Shown: positions 37,600-49,700 of the stretch, piece by piece
Layout: each line of letters opens with the position of its first letter
Numbering within the stretch: the first letter of the stretch is position 1
Assembly (NCBI GenBank): GCA_028023455.1
Contig: JAQFVV010000001.1
Location: 20,083,611 to 20,147,610, forward strand
Direction: 5' to 3'
Length of the DNA stretch: 64,000 nt
Source: Epiperipatus broadwayi
Lineage: Eukaryota > Onychophora > Udeonychophora > Euonychophora > Peripatidae
Program-made: the position numbers and the translations under genes
Notes under the pieces: generated by a model
Database searches by the model: none
What the model was told of the DNA's origin: nothing
Seen by the model: the letters and a program-made list of their open reading frames with translations, nothing else

Positions 37600-38765
37600 T
37601 ACGCTTAAATTTAATAATAATAATAATAATATTAAATTAAAAATTACAAAATATTTTCATAACCAAAAATATACCTTATCTCCCACTCCCCTTTCCTATT
37701 ACAAACAATCACAACCTAAACACATTTTTTAAAAAAAAAAAATTTATATATATATATCCTTTAAAACATTTAATTTATAAAATGTAAATTATAAATTTAA
37801 AGTATTAAACAAGTCTTTCTTAGTGATCATGTTGCATGTATAATTTATATTGAATTAAATTTAAAAATCATAATTTACTTTTGAAAATAACTTTTTAAAA
37901 CTGAAATAGTATTACATTCTGAATAGTAATTATATATGGTAGATAAGTATCCTCAACTACAAATTATAATAAATTAATTATGCATATATCACAAAAATTT
38001 GAAATTATAATGGATAATAATGTTTATTTCACCTAGATCTGAAACATTCTCTATAAAATTATGCACTGCAGCCAAAAAATTCAGATGGTAATGCCTCTGC
38101 CTTAAGCTAATTCTTAAAGCAAATGATATTTATGAAGACCTGGTGAAATAAATTTGTCATAATTTTATTGATGTATAAGTATTGCTATCCCCTCTTTATT
38201 CTTTAATATTTAATATTTTTATTACAAACTTAAATTCTATTTTATTCTAATTTTTTTTTCGTTATTGATTTCCAATATATATATATATAAATCAGACAAA
38301 TTAAAAAACAAAGCACATTTGTCATCTGGCAATATAACTTTAATTAACTCCATTAAAAAAAAAAAACAGAAAAAAAAAGCTAAATAACACCCACTGTCTA
38401 TATTTGAATTATATTTGCAAAAGTAACCAGATCCCAACAGTTAAAGCTACTGGGTGATGAAGCAATAGTTCATTTAAATGTCAAATGATTAAAGCAAAGA
38501 CAGTAGTAAATAAGTTAGAATAAATCTTTTAAAATGTATCAGTTTATACAAATAAACAAAATTGAATAAAAAATTTATAAAATTATAACATAAAATTACA
38601 TTAGAAAGATTTTAAATAAAAATAAATTCAAGCAAAAATGTAACAAGAATATAAATGAAATTCATTAAATTATTGTAAATATAAAAAAAAAAAATAAAAG
38701 GCTTAAGTTTTAGATTCTGCTAAATGTATGATGGTTCTCTTTTCAGTGAAAAATAAACTACTATT
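37600..38765. other. AT-rich sequence without recognisable gene
   Basis: Nothing beyond short TA tracts (37745-37758, 38275-38288) and A-rich runs. Confidence 0.4.
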
Positions 38766-38768
38766 AAT

Positions 38769-39240
38769 AATAGTCAAAATAAGAGTCAATCACATGACCC
38801 TATTCTCTTAAGTTTGTAAGTTATAAACAATGAAGATTGCCAATTCCTCAAAAAGCTTTGTGTTAAATGCTTAGCCAGAGAAAGCATTTAAAATATCTCT
38901 GTCAGGAACCCCTCCCCAAACTCCTGACCATGGTTTCATGCTTTGGCACTCCTCAGAGAAGTGTCAGGGTAGGTTCAGACACTACATCTAAAAATACCAA
39001 CCCAAAGCCAGCATTTAACTAAAAGTTATCTATTGAGTGGAAAATCTGAAATTACCAGATACCTACATGTCTTCAAACCCAGCTATCCAACTCAAATAGC
39101 TATATGGGGTTGATAGATCTTCAGCCATATAACATTGCATAAGACTTAAGGCAGAAACTATAAATAGTCAAAATAAGAGTCATAGATCACATGACCCTAT
39201 TCTCTTAAGCTTGTAAATTATAAACAATGAGGATTGCCAA
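38769..39240. repeat. Direct-repeat-flanked unit (about 76-bp repeats)
   Basis: A 76-79 bp sequence occurs twice in the same orientation, at 38769-38843 and 39162-39240. Shared parts are AATAGTCAAAATAAGAGTCA, CACATGACCCTATTCTCTTA and TTATAAACAATGA.GATTGCC, with a few differences. The 318 bp between them are clearly less AT-rich (for example CAGGAACCCCTCCCCAAACT) but encode nothing recognisable. This could be a miniature LTR-type element (TRIM), though no TG...CA ends or primer site stand out, or a duplicated older repeat. Confidence 0.6.
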
Positions 39241-39244
39241 TAAA

Positions 39245-40428
39245 TACAATTATATTTCTTCTTTTTGTAATTTTAGATAGAATACATTAAAAGCATTAAA
39301 AATGTTCTAATTTTATATCTAACTTAACTAAATATACAATTTATTTAATAAATGTTAAATTAATAACTTTAAAAATGTTAAAAAACCATAACTGTGAAGA
39401 ATATATTGTAAAAAAATATTGCAATTTATCAGTATTTTATTTCTATATGTTTATTCTATTTATTCAGTTTTATATATAAGAACATATTCAGAAAACATAT
39501 TCAACAAAATCTTATACAATAATGTCTGTTTTATGCTGATAAAAATGGATTCAGCACTTGCCTGTGGACTATTGTCTTATATTGTCTTATATATGTAGCT
39601 AATCTTAGATAATATTAATAGTGAAAAGGAAATTCAATTCATAATAAATATGGGTAATGCTTAATTAAGTTCAATTCAAACTCATATTCCCACAGCAATA
39701 TCACTAAGTACTCATTTGTAAGACTCATATGGAAGACCCAATTGATCTTTAATATTATCAAATTAGTCATCCTCAAATTTTCTCTCTTTTAATATTATAA
39801 CTTTTAAATTTATATTGGATAAAATAATAAATAAATAATAAATATCATGATAAATAATCTACCTGCAATCTATTTTCTGATACTGTCTCTAGCTACTACT
39901 ATGGAAACATCCTTAGTATTTACACAATGGTGAGATACAATCAAAATATTGTAAGCTTTATATTAATAATAGGAAACAATATAAATATAAAATATACAAA
40001 AACTATGTTTGTGACTTCTTACAAGTAATTCATTTGAAATCAATATAAAGTATAAAACTCCATAATATCAATGATTTCTATATCCTTGGTTTCAATTATT
40101 CACAATTCAATAAAACAGTAAAAAAAAAACCTTTTATAAATTTTAATTTTATTTAGAATGCATTTACATCTGTATTTCTGTATTTATTTACATTTGTAAT
40201 ATGTATTTACAACAGAGCTTGGAACCCAATCTCACTAATTAGAAAACCTATTGGGTTTTTTTTCTAATTTATTGAAATATACCATTAATAATTGCTTCTG
40301 ATGAAAAAATATTTTGATCATGCTAACATATTGTCATCCAATCTATTCTCTTAAATTCTAAATACACAAAATTTGAATATGATTAAATCACAAGATTCAA
40401 GATCAATAGAATAATCATCAATAATCCT
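39245..40428. other. AT-rich sequence without recognisable gene
   Basis: Only a small hairpin was noticed (about 40238-40269, TTAGAAAACC with GGTTTTTTTTCTAA). Confidence 0.4.
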
Positions 40429-40431
40429 ATA

Positions 40432-41750
40432 GACCTGGGTCTTGTTTTATGCAGTAGATAGGTTCCTCAGAAAACACGCACAAAAGAAACCGTGCAAAAA
40501 CAGACTTAACTTTGAAAAATGGAAGATACATACTGTAATTTTTAAAAATCACATAAAAGCGAAGCAACAACATAAAATTATGTTAAAATTCTCATTTAAA
40601 AAAGGAAATAAAATATGACTAATAAAAAATTTCATATATTAAAAAAATTGATACAAGACAAAGTTTTTTTATTAACTATAGTATTTAATTTTATTCAAAA
40701 CAATATATTTTTATGCGTAATTTACAATATTTTATATTTTTTCATACATGTACAGTATTTTAATCATTATTGCTAAGACATCAGATTTGTCACAAGAGGA
40801 AATACAACTAGTGCCAACTTGATTTTTTAATTGCTCTTATAGTGGACTCGCCCAAACTAAAATGTTTTCCAATCACTGTTGATCCCTTTCATTTCGCTAA
40901 GTGATTTAAAAGTGAAATTTTTGTTTCCAAAAAAATTCATTTTCTTGGGTTTTTTCACTCTCCATTGGAGTAAACTAAAAGTTTAAAATAAGAATAAGAA
41001 CTTAGACTTATGATAATAAAAAGACACATACTCACCATTTGTTGGGCAAATTTTAATTAAAGCTAGCAATTAAAAATCAAATTCTTATTTTTGTCTTTAA
41101 TTTTTTAATTTTCAATTCCATTGAAAAATCAAATTTCATTGTTTCACATCATGTTAATTTCAGATCACATTATGTAATTTTTAAATTATTAATTACAATT
41201 AAAAATCAGATTTTAATTTTTAATTGTCAACTTTAATTGTGCCCACCACTGTTACTCACCTTTTAAAAATAAACTTGTGGACGCTAAATGATTAATTGAT
41301 TATGTACTCTTTTTTAAAAAAGCAAAAATAGAATGTGATTTAAAATGCAAAAACAACAACATGCATAATATAGGCATCTATAATGTTTGAACAGATTTAC
41401 ATTATAATCTTGTAAAATTTAATGTGTGTATATAAAATGGGGAAATCCTGATTTTAAGTGAATTATAAACTTCTTTATTGCATAAAATCTATTACAGTAC
41501 TATTATAAAGTGCTGAAAATATTGAAATTATTAGATAGAAGTAGAATTCCAATAATGCTCTATTACTTTAAATATGATGTGTGAGTTTACGAAATGTATA
41601 ATATTTAAAATAATAGCACATTATCAGAGCTCGATTTCTAATAATTTTTTATCACATAAAAGAAAACTGCATATGAAGATATTAAAAAAAACATAAATCG
41701 CATAACTTCAAAATTGCATTAAAAAATCCACATAAAACAAGACCCGGATG
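40432..41750 (-). mobile_element. pogo/Tigger-like transposon, copy 2 (internally deleted)
   Basis: 1,319-bp element with TIRs GACCTGGGTCTTGTTTTATG (left) and CATCCGGGTCTTGTTTTATG (right, read inward), flanked by TA on both sides. It aligns with 32079-33230 for most of its length, in the same orientation. It additionally keeps a transposase fragment near 40820-40921 on the minus strand, which sets the strand and the superfamily. The rest of the transposase (DDE domain) is absent, so it could move only with help from an intact relative. Confidence 0.82.
40820..40921 (-). pseudogene. pogo/Tigger transposase N-terminal HTH fragment
   Basis: Minus-strand frame reading KISLLNHLAK, an in-frame TGA (40889-40891), then KGSTVIGKHFSLGESTIRAI with KKS. 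This is the CENP-B/pogo-type N-terminal helix-turn-helix, where the G.STIR.IKK segment is the recognition helix that binds the TIR. Upstream residues are frame-shifted and the downstream DDE catalytic domain is missing. Family recognition from motif wording; no search was possible. Confidence 0.75.
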
Positions 41751-41751
41751 T

Positions 41752-44275
41752 ATAAGCTAATGATTCCACTGACGTGGAACTAAAAACAGAAAAGATTTAA
41801 AGATTTTTATTAAATAAGTTGTTAAGAAAAGCCTAAGAAGGTGAAACTATAAATAAGTACAAATAATACAAAGATTATAATGATAGAGACAGCAATTACC
41901 TTTAAAATTGATGAGACATAAAAAGTCAAAGACAATTTTTATTTTTTAGAATTACTCAACAATTATTAAAATTCATATTTTGTGTATTCCTTTATACATA
42001 TAAAAATTAGATGATTTTAATAAAATAGAAAATATATTAATGTTTTTGAACTATTGGGCTAGCAAATATATTTGAAAAATACTGTGGGCAGACAAAAATG
42101 AATAAATAGATATATGATCAGATTAGGCCTAAACTTTTACAAATTAAATCAGAAAAGATTTATACTACTGAGAAAGTTTGATAATAAAACAATAATCAAC
42201 AATGAGCCTCCATAACCATAATAATAAATGTTTTAAAGCATTTTGAAAACCAGAGTAAATAAGTAATTCTGAAATAATATCAATATGATTATCAAAAATT
42301 AATGTTGACTTGACAGCATCTAATAAAAATATTAAAAGGATAAAAACTCATTTCCTTGTGTTACGTGATAAAAGTTATACTTAAAGTATAAATTAAATTA
42401 GTAGTGCTATAATAATAACTTGTACAAAAAACATTTAATAATCTACTGAAATGTAAATAATTTATTTACATAAATAAATTTTATTTATATATAGTAAATT
42501 CACGCAATACAAATTAAAATATTAAAAAGATATAACAAAACTTTGAAGTAAATCTATTATATTTTTATAAATATATTCAAAATTCAATTAATAGCAATAA
42601 AAATAAACTATATAATGAGCAGCTAGCAATTATGATCAAGCAGTTAACTAAAACATTCTGACAAAAATAAGATGGAGTATAGTTATATAAATTCAAATCT
42701 TGATGAAAAACAAATATTTTTTTAATATCCACTAAAAAATAGATTTGTGCAAACACGTGAATGTATGAATTATTTCCAATAGTAATAAATAAATATACAC
42801 CATGAAAATAGTGCAACGTTCATATTTATATCCACACAACAAAATCCAGAGTTCAGAAAAATTACAATAAATCTGATCAATGAGAGGTTGAGACCTTGTA
42901 TTTGACCACACTTCAACTCATTTACCAGTACTCCATGATTCAATACCCTATGGATAACATATGAAGTTACACTTGGTCTCAATTTCATTCATGAGCCAAC
43001 TGAGAAAAGAGTGGAACATAAGACTTGGTGGAATTATTAATAATTTAATAATAATTTTAAACAGACACGTACACTTATGGCTTAATAGGCTAATTCATAT
43101 ACACCCTAATAAATTTATACTAATTTGGATTGATTTGGAGTGGATTGTGAGAGATACACTATACAGTATTAAATTTTCAATAACTTTAATAAGTAAAATA
43201 AACAAACTGGTTTTATATGTAAAAACAGAAAAATGTGCATTGGTTGCACAGTTTTATGCACCTAGGTGCTAAATGAAATAATTAAAATACAAAAGTCCCA
43301 TCTTATTAATAATGCACTTTATGTATATATTTACAATCTGCAATAAGATTCATTCCTATATATATATATATATATATATATATTGTACCCTTACTTCTCG
43401 ATGTATAATATTATTTGAAATACGACTAGCTCAATTGAATTATAATACTCAGTTAAAATTTGCATATCTATCTTTAATTTACTTTTATAATATCATATTC
43501 TAATTAAATTTATTATCAATTATCAAAATCAATATATTTCTATAATATGTACTAATTAAATAAGTATTTATTAAAATCATGAGACTGTGAAGTAAAGTTA
43601 CAAAGCAATAAGTAGATTTACATTGAGTCAATATCTTTTAATACATTGTCTCAATGGCATAAGAATACTATCACCTCCTTATTAACTTACTACTACCTCT
43701 ACAGCATTCTTATGGCTTTTAATAAAATAAACTATCTTTAATAATAATAAAATAAATAAATCTTAACTTTTAATTTTTAACATATAATTAAATAATCTCA
43801 GGTTCTTCTAATTATCTTAAAGTAATGATAACTCATGTAAATAAGTATGATATGGGATTTTATATCAAACCTAAATACACCTAACTTATTCTAATAATAA
43901 TAATACTCAATACTAATCTTAGGGTATAACTTAATCTTATTTATTTCTGTTATATTATTAAGTATTCAATAAATAAATAATCATATGTATATCTTTTATT
44001 TTCATATAGTATCTTAATTTTGGAATAAATCAAAATCTTATAATTCAATAATCTGTGGCAATAAATAATATTGTACTCTTATATTATGCATTATAATTAC
44101 TCTATGACCATTGTAATATGATGTAATAATGTCAATCAATTCTCATAAATGATAATCAGGAAAATATTGTATTTATTTCTAAAATAATATTAATAAATTC
44201 ACATTGTGCAAATATTATGTTTCTTCAAATTATCTGCTGTCAAATGCTGTGGTGTAAAATAAGGAACTCGACACA
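41752..44275. other. AT-rich sequence, TA tract, ambiguous open frames
   Basis: A TA tract is at 43356-43383. Around 42770-43272, opposite-strand frames overlap (72 codons minus, 103 codons plus); neither shows a family signature. I do not call genes here. Confidence 0.35.
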
Positions 44276-44297
44276 CTTTTAAAACAAATTAAACAAA

Positions 44298-44303
44298 TTT
44301 ATT
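44298..44303 (-). promoter_or_regulatory. Candidate polyadenylation signal
   Basis: Minus-strand AATAAA, followed about 15-30 nt downstream by GTGTGTCGAGTTCC, a GT-rich element as expected past a cleavage site. It would end the putative minus-strand unit starting near 46650. AATAAA is frequent by chance in DNA this AT-rich; only the combination is suggestive. Confidence 0.25.
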
Positions 44304-45650
44304 TACATTAACTTCAACTAAGAATTTATTTACAATATTTACAGTTCAAAATTATGAAAACAAAGAAAATAAAATTATAAGAAAATAATAATACAAAATG
44401 TTTACACTGTTATTAACTTATACTCTTAAGAAATAATTTACATTCTTTTAAAATGCTGTATTAATAACATTGAAGTATGTTTTCAAAAACTTAGACTTTA
44501 AATACATATCAGTAAGCTTCAATTATTACAAATAATTCTATGTAAATACTGTTTATGTAGCATATGCAAACAATTAACCTTCAATAATTAAAATTGCTAC
44601 ATTAATAAAGTATTACTGTTATTCATTCCATAATGTAATAGTATGTATTCACTTTATTATTAGTACTACTTTAATATTATAATAGAAATTAATGTATCTG
44701 TGTAATGTAATAACAAATAATTGATTATAACCTTATATTTCACTTAATGCAATTCATGCTACAGGTTTTATCAAATATGCATTACATATATGTGTTGTTG
44801 AAACAATAATATTATTCAAATCATTCATTAATTTCAAATTAATAAAGTATTATATTAGATAAATTTTATGATTCTTTTCTATGTAAAATTATTACTTCAT
44901 TTTATGTGTTATACTACTCCTTCTTAATACCTTTCTATCTACAAAAAACATCCTCCAAAACTTAGTTAAACTTTCCGGAAAACAAACACTAACTTTAAAT
45001 AAATATTAATTATCCAAAACTATTTATACTTCGTCATCTATTTTCGGTAAATCTTTAATCCAACATAAACTTCTACACAAAACTTAACTTAATTTATCCA
45101 ATAAAATAAAAATAAAATATAGACTTTTAAATCTATTCCTAACTTGCAAATAAAATAATTACTTATAAATAATAAATATAATTTTAATACTATAACATAA
45201 AAAAACAATATCAAAATTTATCAACGAAAGAATCATATAATTATTTCTAAGCTTCTTATGTAATGTTGCATCGTATTTATTTCATAAATTCAAATTATGC
45301 ATATTCAAATAAAACTGTCACTACCAATATAATGTGTGTGTATTTTTAAAATAACCATACATTCACTCAAAATAACATATCATTCGGTTGATCCAAAGAA
45401 AACACATTAAATACACTAAAATTATTATTATTATACAATTTTTACCATCAATAATGATTTAATGTACAGTCCATCTTCCAATATTCTTCGGAATTACAGC
45501 CTCACAAAATAATCCACATCCACACTCACGATCATTCCCCAACATATTACGTTTTATATTAATTATAAAATAAACTTATGCAATTAATTATTATATTACT
45601 TTAGTTATTATTTTAAGAAATGTACCTATCTTATTTTTAATAGATTAATA

Positions 45651-45854
45651 CTATTTAACTTTTATATTAGATAATAAAACAAAATTCATATTACATAATT
45701 CCAGCGATGTTTCCTTTTCACCATAAAGTTCTTTAATCGTAGGCACATATTCACTAGAACACCATTTCCTGTTTCCGGTCCACCACGTGTTTTTTAAAAG
45801 TTTATGAAAAACGAAAACGTTCTTTTTAAACAAAATAAAAGTTAATTCTTCCAT
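45651..45854 (-). CDS. Short open frame downstream of the putative promoter/LTR, unassigned
   Basis: 67 codons starting at ATG and reading KNTWWTGNRKWCSSEYVPTI followed by KELYGEKETSLELC, less AT-biased than the flanks. A second frame over the same DNA is also open (ETGNGVLVNMCLRLKNF), so which frame is real, if either, is unclear. It starts about 130 nt beyond a possible primer-binding site (45984-45997), where a gag or leader frame would sit in an LTR element. No family recognised. A second tiny Cys-containing frame, NDRECGCGLFCEAVIPKNIG, lies downstream near 45449-45535. Confidence 0.25.
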   Translation of the reverse strand: MEELTFILFKKNVFVFHKLLKNTWWTGNRKWCSSEYVPTIKELYGEKETSLELCNMNFVLLSNIKVK

Positions 45855-45999
45855 AAGAAATAAAATAAAATTAAAATAGTTTATAGGATCCTGATTTAAT
45901 TATTTTTAAAATATTATTCAAAAGTTATTATCTTAGCTTAGTCTTTAGTTTTATGAAAAATTATCATTTAATTATTTTAAATTAACTGGGACGTCCACT

Positions 46000-46755
46000 T
46001 GCGCATCTCTTAACAAAATATCCAGGTAAGAATAAGCTTTTTCATCTAAACAACCAGCGTTTAAATTATTTCAATATAATAATCTTTATTATATTAAGAT
46101 TTCTAGCTAAATATATTTTTAATCTATTTGCCTTTTAAAATTGTCCACATTCAGTCTTTTAATCATAAAGACTTAACAAGGCAAGTATTCAAAGCTACTT
46201 TCATTTCTAATATCTTTACTTAAGATATATTTTTAAATTTATAGCTTGCAAAAATACTTTCTTTACACAAAAGTATTTATTCTTTAAAATATCTATTTTC
46301 TAATAGGCAATAGTAATTAGCTTTTAAAATTATATACTATCCAAAATACTACTTTTCTCCATCTTGTAAATTTCCGAACTAATCCAGCGTTTGTCATATT
46401 TCTAAGGTAAAGTTTCCGATATATTTTCACTATATATGATGTTCCCATGACTATTTGCTTGTAAATTGAGCTTGATATAGAGACGATCGATAGGGAAAAT
46501 TAAATTAACACTGCATGTCTATCATTTAAAACTTTTATAACTTATTTACAAGACACTCTTATAATTTTGAAAAATGATTTTAAAAGCGTCTACAAAATTT
46601 ACGTAGCTATTTTTAAATAACACAATTAACTTGAAAAATCAATCACGAAGTCCTCTCCTAACAATTGAACTAAGCTTTTATACCGGAAGAAACTTCCCAT
46701 TTGATTGGTAGATTAAACAATCAACTTTGCTGGCTTATTTACATATTTGCCAACA
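46000..46755 (-). mobile_element. Possible solo or 5' LTR
   Basis: On the minus strand the stretch begins TGTTGGC (46755) and ends GATGCGCA (46000). After a 2-nt spacer comes TGGACGTCCCAGTT (45984-45997), which has the position and TGG start of a tRNA primer-binding site. Inside are CCAAT and TATAAAAG at promoter-like spacing. No second LTR copy and no pol genes were found in the window, so this is a hypothesis; an ordinary host promoter would explain the CCAAT/TATA pair equally well. Confidence 0.3.
46675..46708 (-). promoter_or_regulatory. CCAAT and TATA box pair
   Basis: Minus strand: CCAAT at 46704-46708 and TATAAAAG at 46675-46682 within a less AT-rich stretch (ATGGGAAGTTTCTTCCGGTATAAAAG region). 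The predicted start would be about 46650. The isolated C/G-containing context makes this a better TATA candidate than the countless AT-rich matches elsewhere. Confidence 0.4.
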
Positions 46756-46759
46756 ATAC

Positions 46760-49700
46760 GAAATTAAAAATAAATAATGACTTATTTAATATTTAATATT
46801 TATTACATTATCAAATTTTAAAATAATCCTTATCGTTTATTTAAATCCACTAAACATTCTTTTAAAATATACTCTTACTTGATTTTAATTTTAACTTTTA
46901 TAAGATTATTTTTAAATAAACTAAGTATTTTTTATACGTCATATTTTTAAAACAATATTTTAAAATCAGATTTAATATTTCACATTGAATATCTTTATTT
47001 TTATCTCGTGATAGCTCACGTATTATTTATAAATTTTACAACATGATTTTTAAAATAGTTTTGCAACTTTGCTAAATAACTTCCAAGCATGTTTGTGTAT
47101 ATTTAACTAACATCTGTTTCTTCAACACAAGAAACGCTTGTTATAATCTAAAAATAACTAACAATTGCATTTTTAAAATAAATATTTTTAAAATAAATAA
47201 GATATTATAACAAATTTTTAAAATAATTATTTGATATCATTAAAATCAAATATTAATCTTCTATTTAAGTATTTATAATAATTAAAAATATTTATATTCT
47301 TTTATATCATTATTTTATCAACAATAAATATATGTATTTAATCTTACTTGTCTTTTAAACACTTTTAGCTTTAAATACCTATTTATTAAATATATTAATG
47401 CAGTATTGATTATGGCCATTTTTCCCAACTATATATTATAATCATCATCATTTAAAATGTCTCTCTTTATATCAGCACAATTTCACATATCAAATACTCA
47501 TAGATTGCTTTAATTAAACCTTTTGAACTATTACCATAAGCAAAATTAACATCACATATTCAAATATATCTTAAATTTAAAATTTTTAATAGATTAGCAC
47601 AAAAATTAGATGGTGACCCATACAAAAGGGCACAATATATATATATATATATATATATATGGTATGCCAACTATCCATGAGGTTTGCTATCTATAAGCTA
47701 AACATTTCTAGGATGATATAATATATAGCCTTAATTGCTATTTTTACAATATTATCATTCAGCAATAAATATGCTCTGATACAGATTCTCTAGGTAAACC
47801 AAATTCTGGCTTCAGACCAATGCCAACTTACTAAAAGAGCAGAATTAACTTGTTACCATAACTGGGCTTCTGATACTATGGCACTAAATACCAAATTAAG
47901 GGTTTGTGGTATGAATGCATAATTATTCACAAGATTCAGTACATAGTCCCTGATTACCTTGAATCATACAACTTGTTAGTATAATAAATAACATTTAGTT
48001 TAGTATATATGACTCTGAAGCTTCGTGTTCCAGTTCTAAGAGTCTAGCTATCCAAACTAATAATGAGGTAGCCTTTCACTGTGAGCCCATTTAAAAAGAA
48101 AGCATAGAAAGGCATAATACACAATACTGCTTAGTAAAAACACATTAGTAATGCTTATATAATAATACTAATATTAAAGATAAATTTAAATGCATTAAAT
48201 TATACAGTTTCCTTCAGCAAAAACTACCTTGACCATTGATATCAAATTATAATTAACTAGGGAGGGAAAAGCATATTTTGGGCCTTTATTAATAATTACA
48301 AACATGCTTGCAATATCATCTCTGGCCATTATTTAACTAATACATAATATCAATTGCAAACCTCATTGACAAGCTAATACATAGCATCTTAAGTAATATA
48401 TATATATATATAACAAGTGCGTAGTGGTCTGTTATATATAAGAATAGATTTCAAAACAGTGATTTATGTTTGCTAAAAAGTAATGAAACATTTTACTGGA
48501 GAGCTTCTAATCATCTTCCCCAAAGATTTATATTAATTGTCCCTGCTTTGAAATGACGACATAGCATATTAAATAAATATAAAATCAAATCAAATAATTC
48601 ATATAAAAATTAGGCATGACCACAGATTATAGAAAGATTAAATTAATAGGTCATTTATTCATTACAATTAAGAAACTTATTTTTGAAGTTACATTGATAA
48701 GCAAGCTTTTATGATTACATTAGTGATTTAATTTAATAAAGATTTAATTATTTAAGAATTATGATTTTATGAACTTTCATATTTAGATGATTTTACATAT
48801 TAAAGTTTAATCAATTTATAAAGCTCTGCAGTGAAGCTATTACCAATTTTTTAAGGCTGAGCTATCTGTCATTTGTAGTGGACACTGTTGCTTCTCTGAA
48901 TATGTTGTCTTCCCTTGGTATCTCCTTTGGTAAGTGGTATTGAAGTTCTCCTTCCCAAAAGACCATTCCTCAAGAGGAAGATGGCAAAGTTGGGGCCTTC
49001 CTAGCCACTCATGTTAATTTTTCAATGGCAACTGTTTAGACTTTATTATAAGAGAGATCCTGAGTACTAAATATTGGGGTATTTTATATTAGATTTCTGA
49101 TCACCCCCCTGTAAAACCTATTAGCTTGTTTACAACTTTTAAATTTTAATCTTTAAATTTAATCTTTCTTTATTAACTTTTAACTTTAATATTCACATCC
49201 TAGTAAAGACAAAAGTGATTCCCTAGTGAATAAAAATAGTGTTGCATGGTTGCAATCTCTTTGTCCAAGATATACTTTAAATTTTGTTATTTTTAAGATT
49301 TATATTTGATCTCCATGCAAATCAAAAACAGATGCATGTGATGTGATCTTTTTAGTCAGAATTATTTAATATTTTTAGAAACTAAATTATTTTCTACATA
49401 AACATTTTGCTATATATGTATATTGGTCACCAGTGGAATTGAGAATATATATATGATTCTTAAGTAAAATAAAGAATAAATTTAGACATATACATTATAT
49501 TAAATCAAAGATTTATAATTATAATTATGCTGTAATGCTATTAGACATACACATAAGTATGTTCACACATATATAATGATGTTTACACAGCCATGCGTTT
49601 AACATATAAAATATACATAGATACATATATTATACATAGATATATGTGGTTATACATGCATATACATAAATATACATGTAGTTGGTGGGATTTAAACCTA

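Noticed and set aside
42770-43272. Overlapping minus (72 codons) and plus (103 codons) frames
   Set aside because: They conflict with each other, lack family signatures and have no splice or promoter context.
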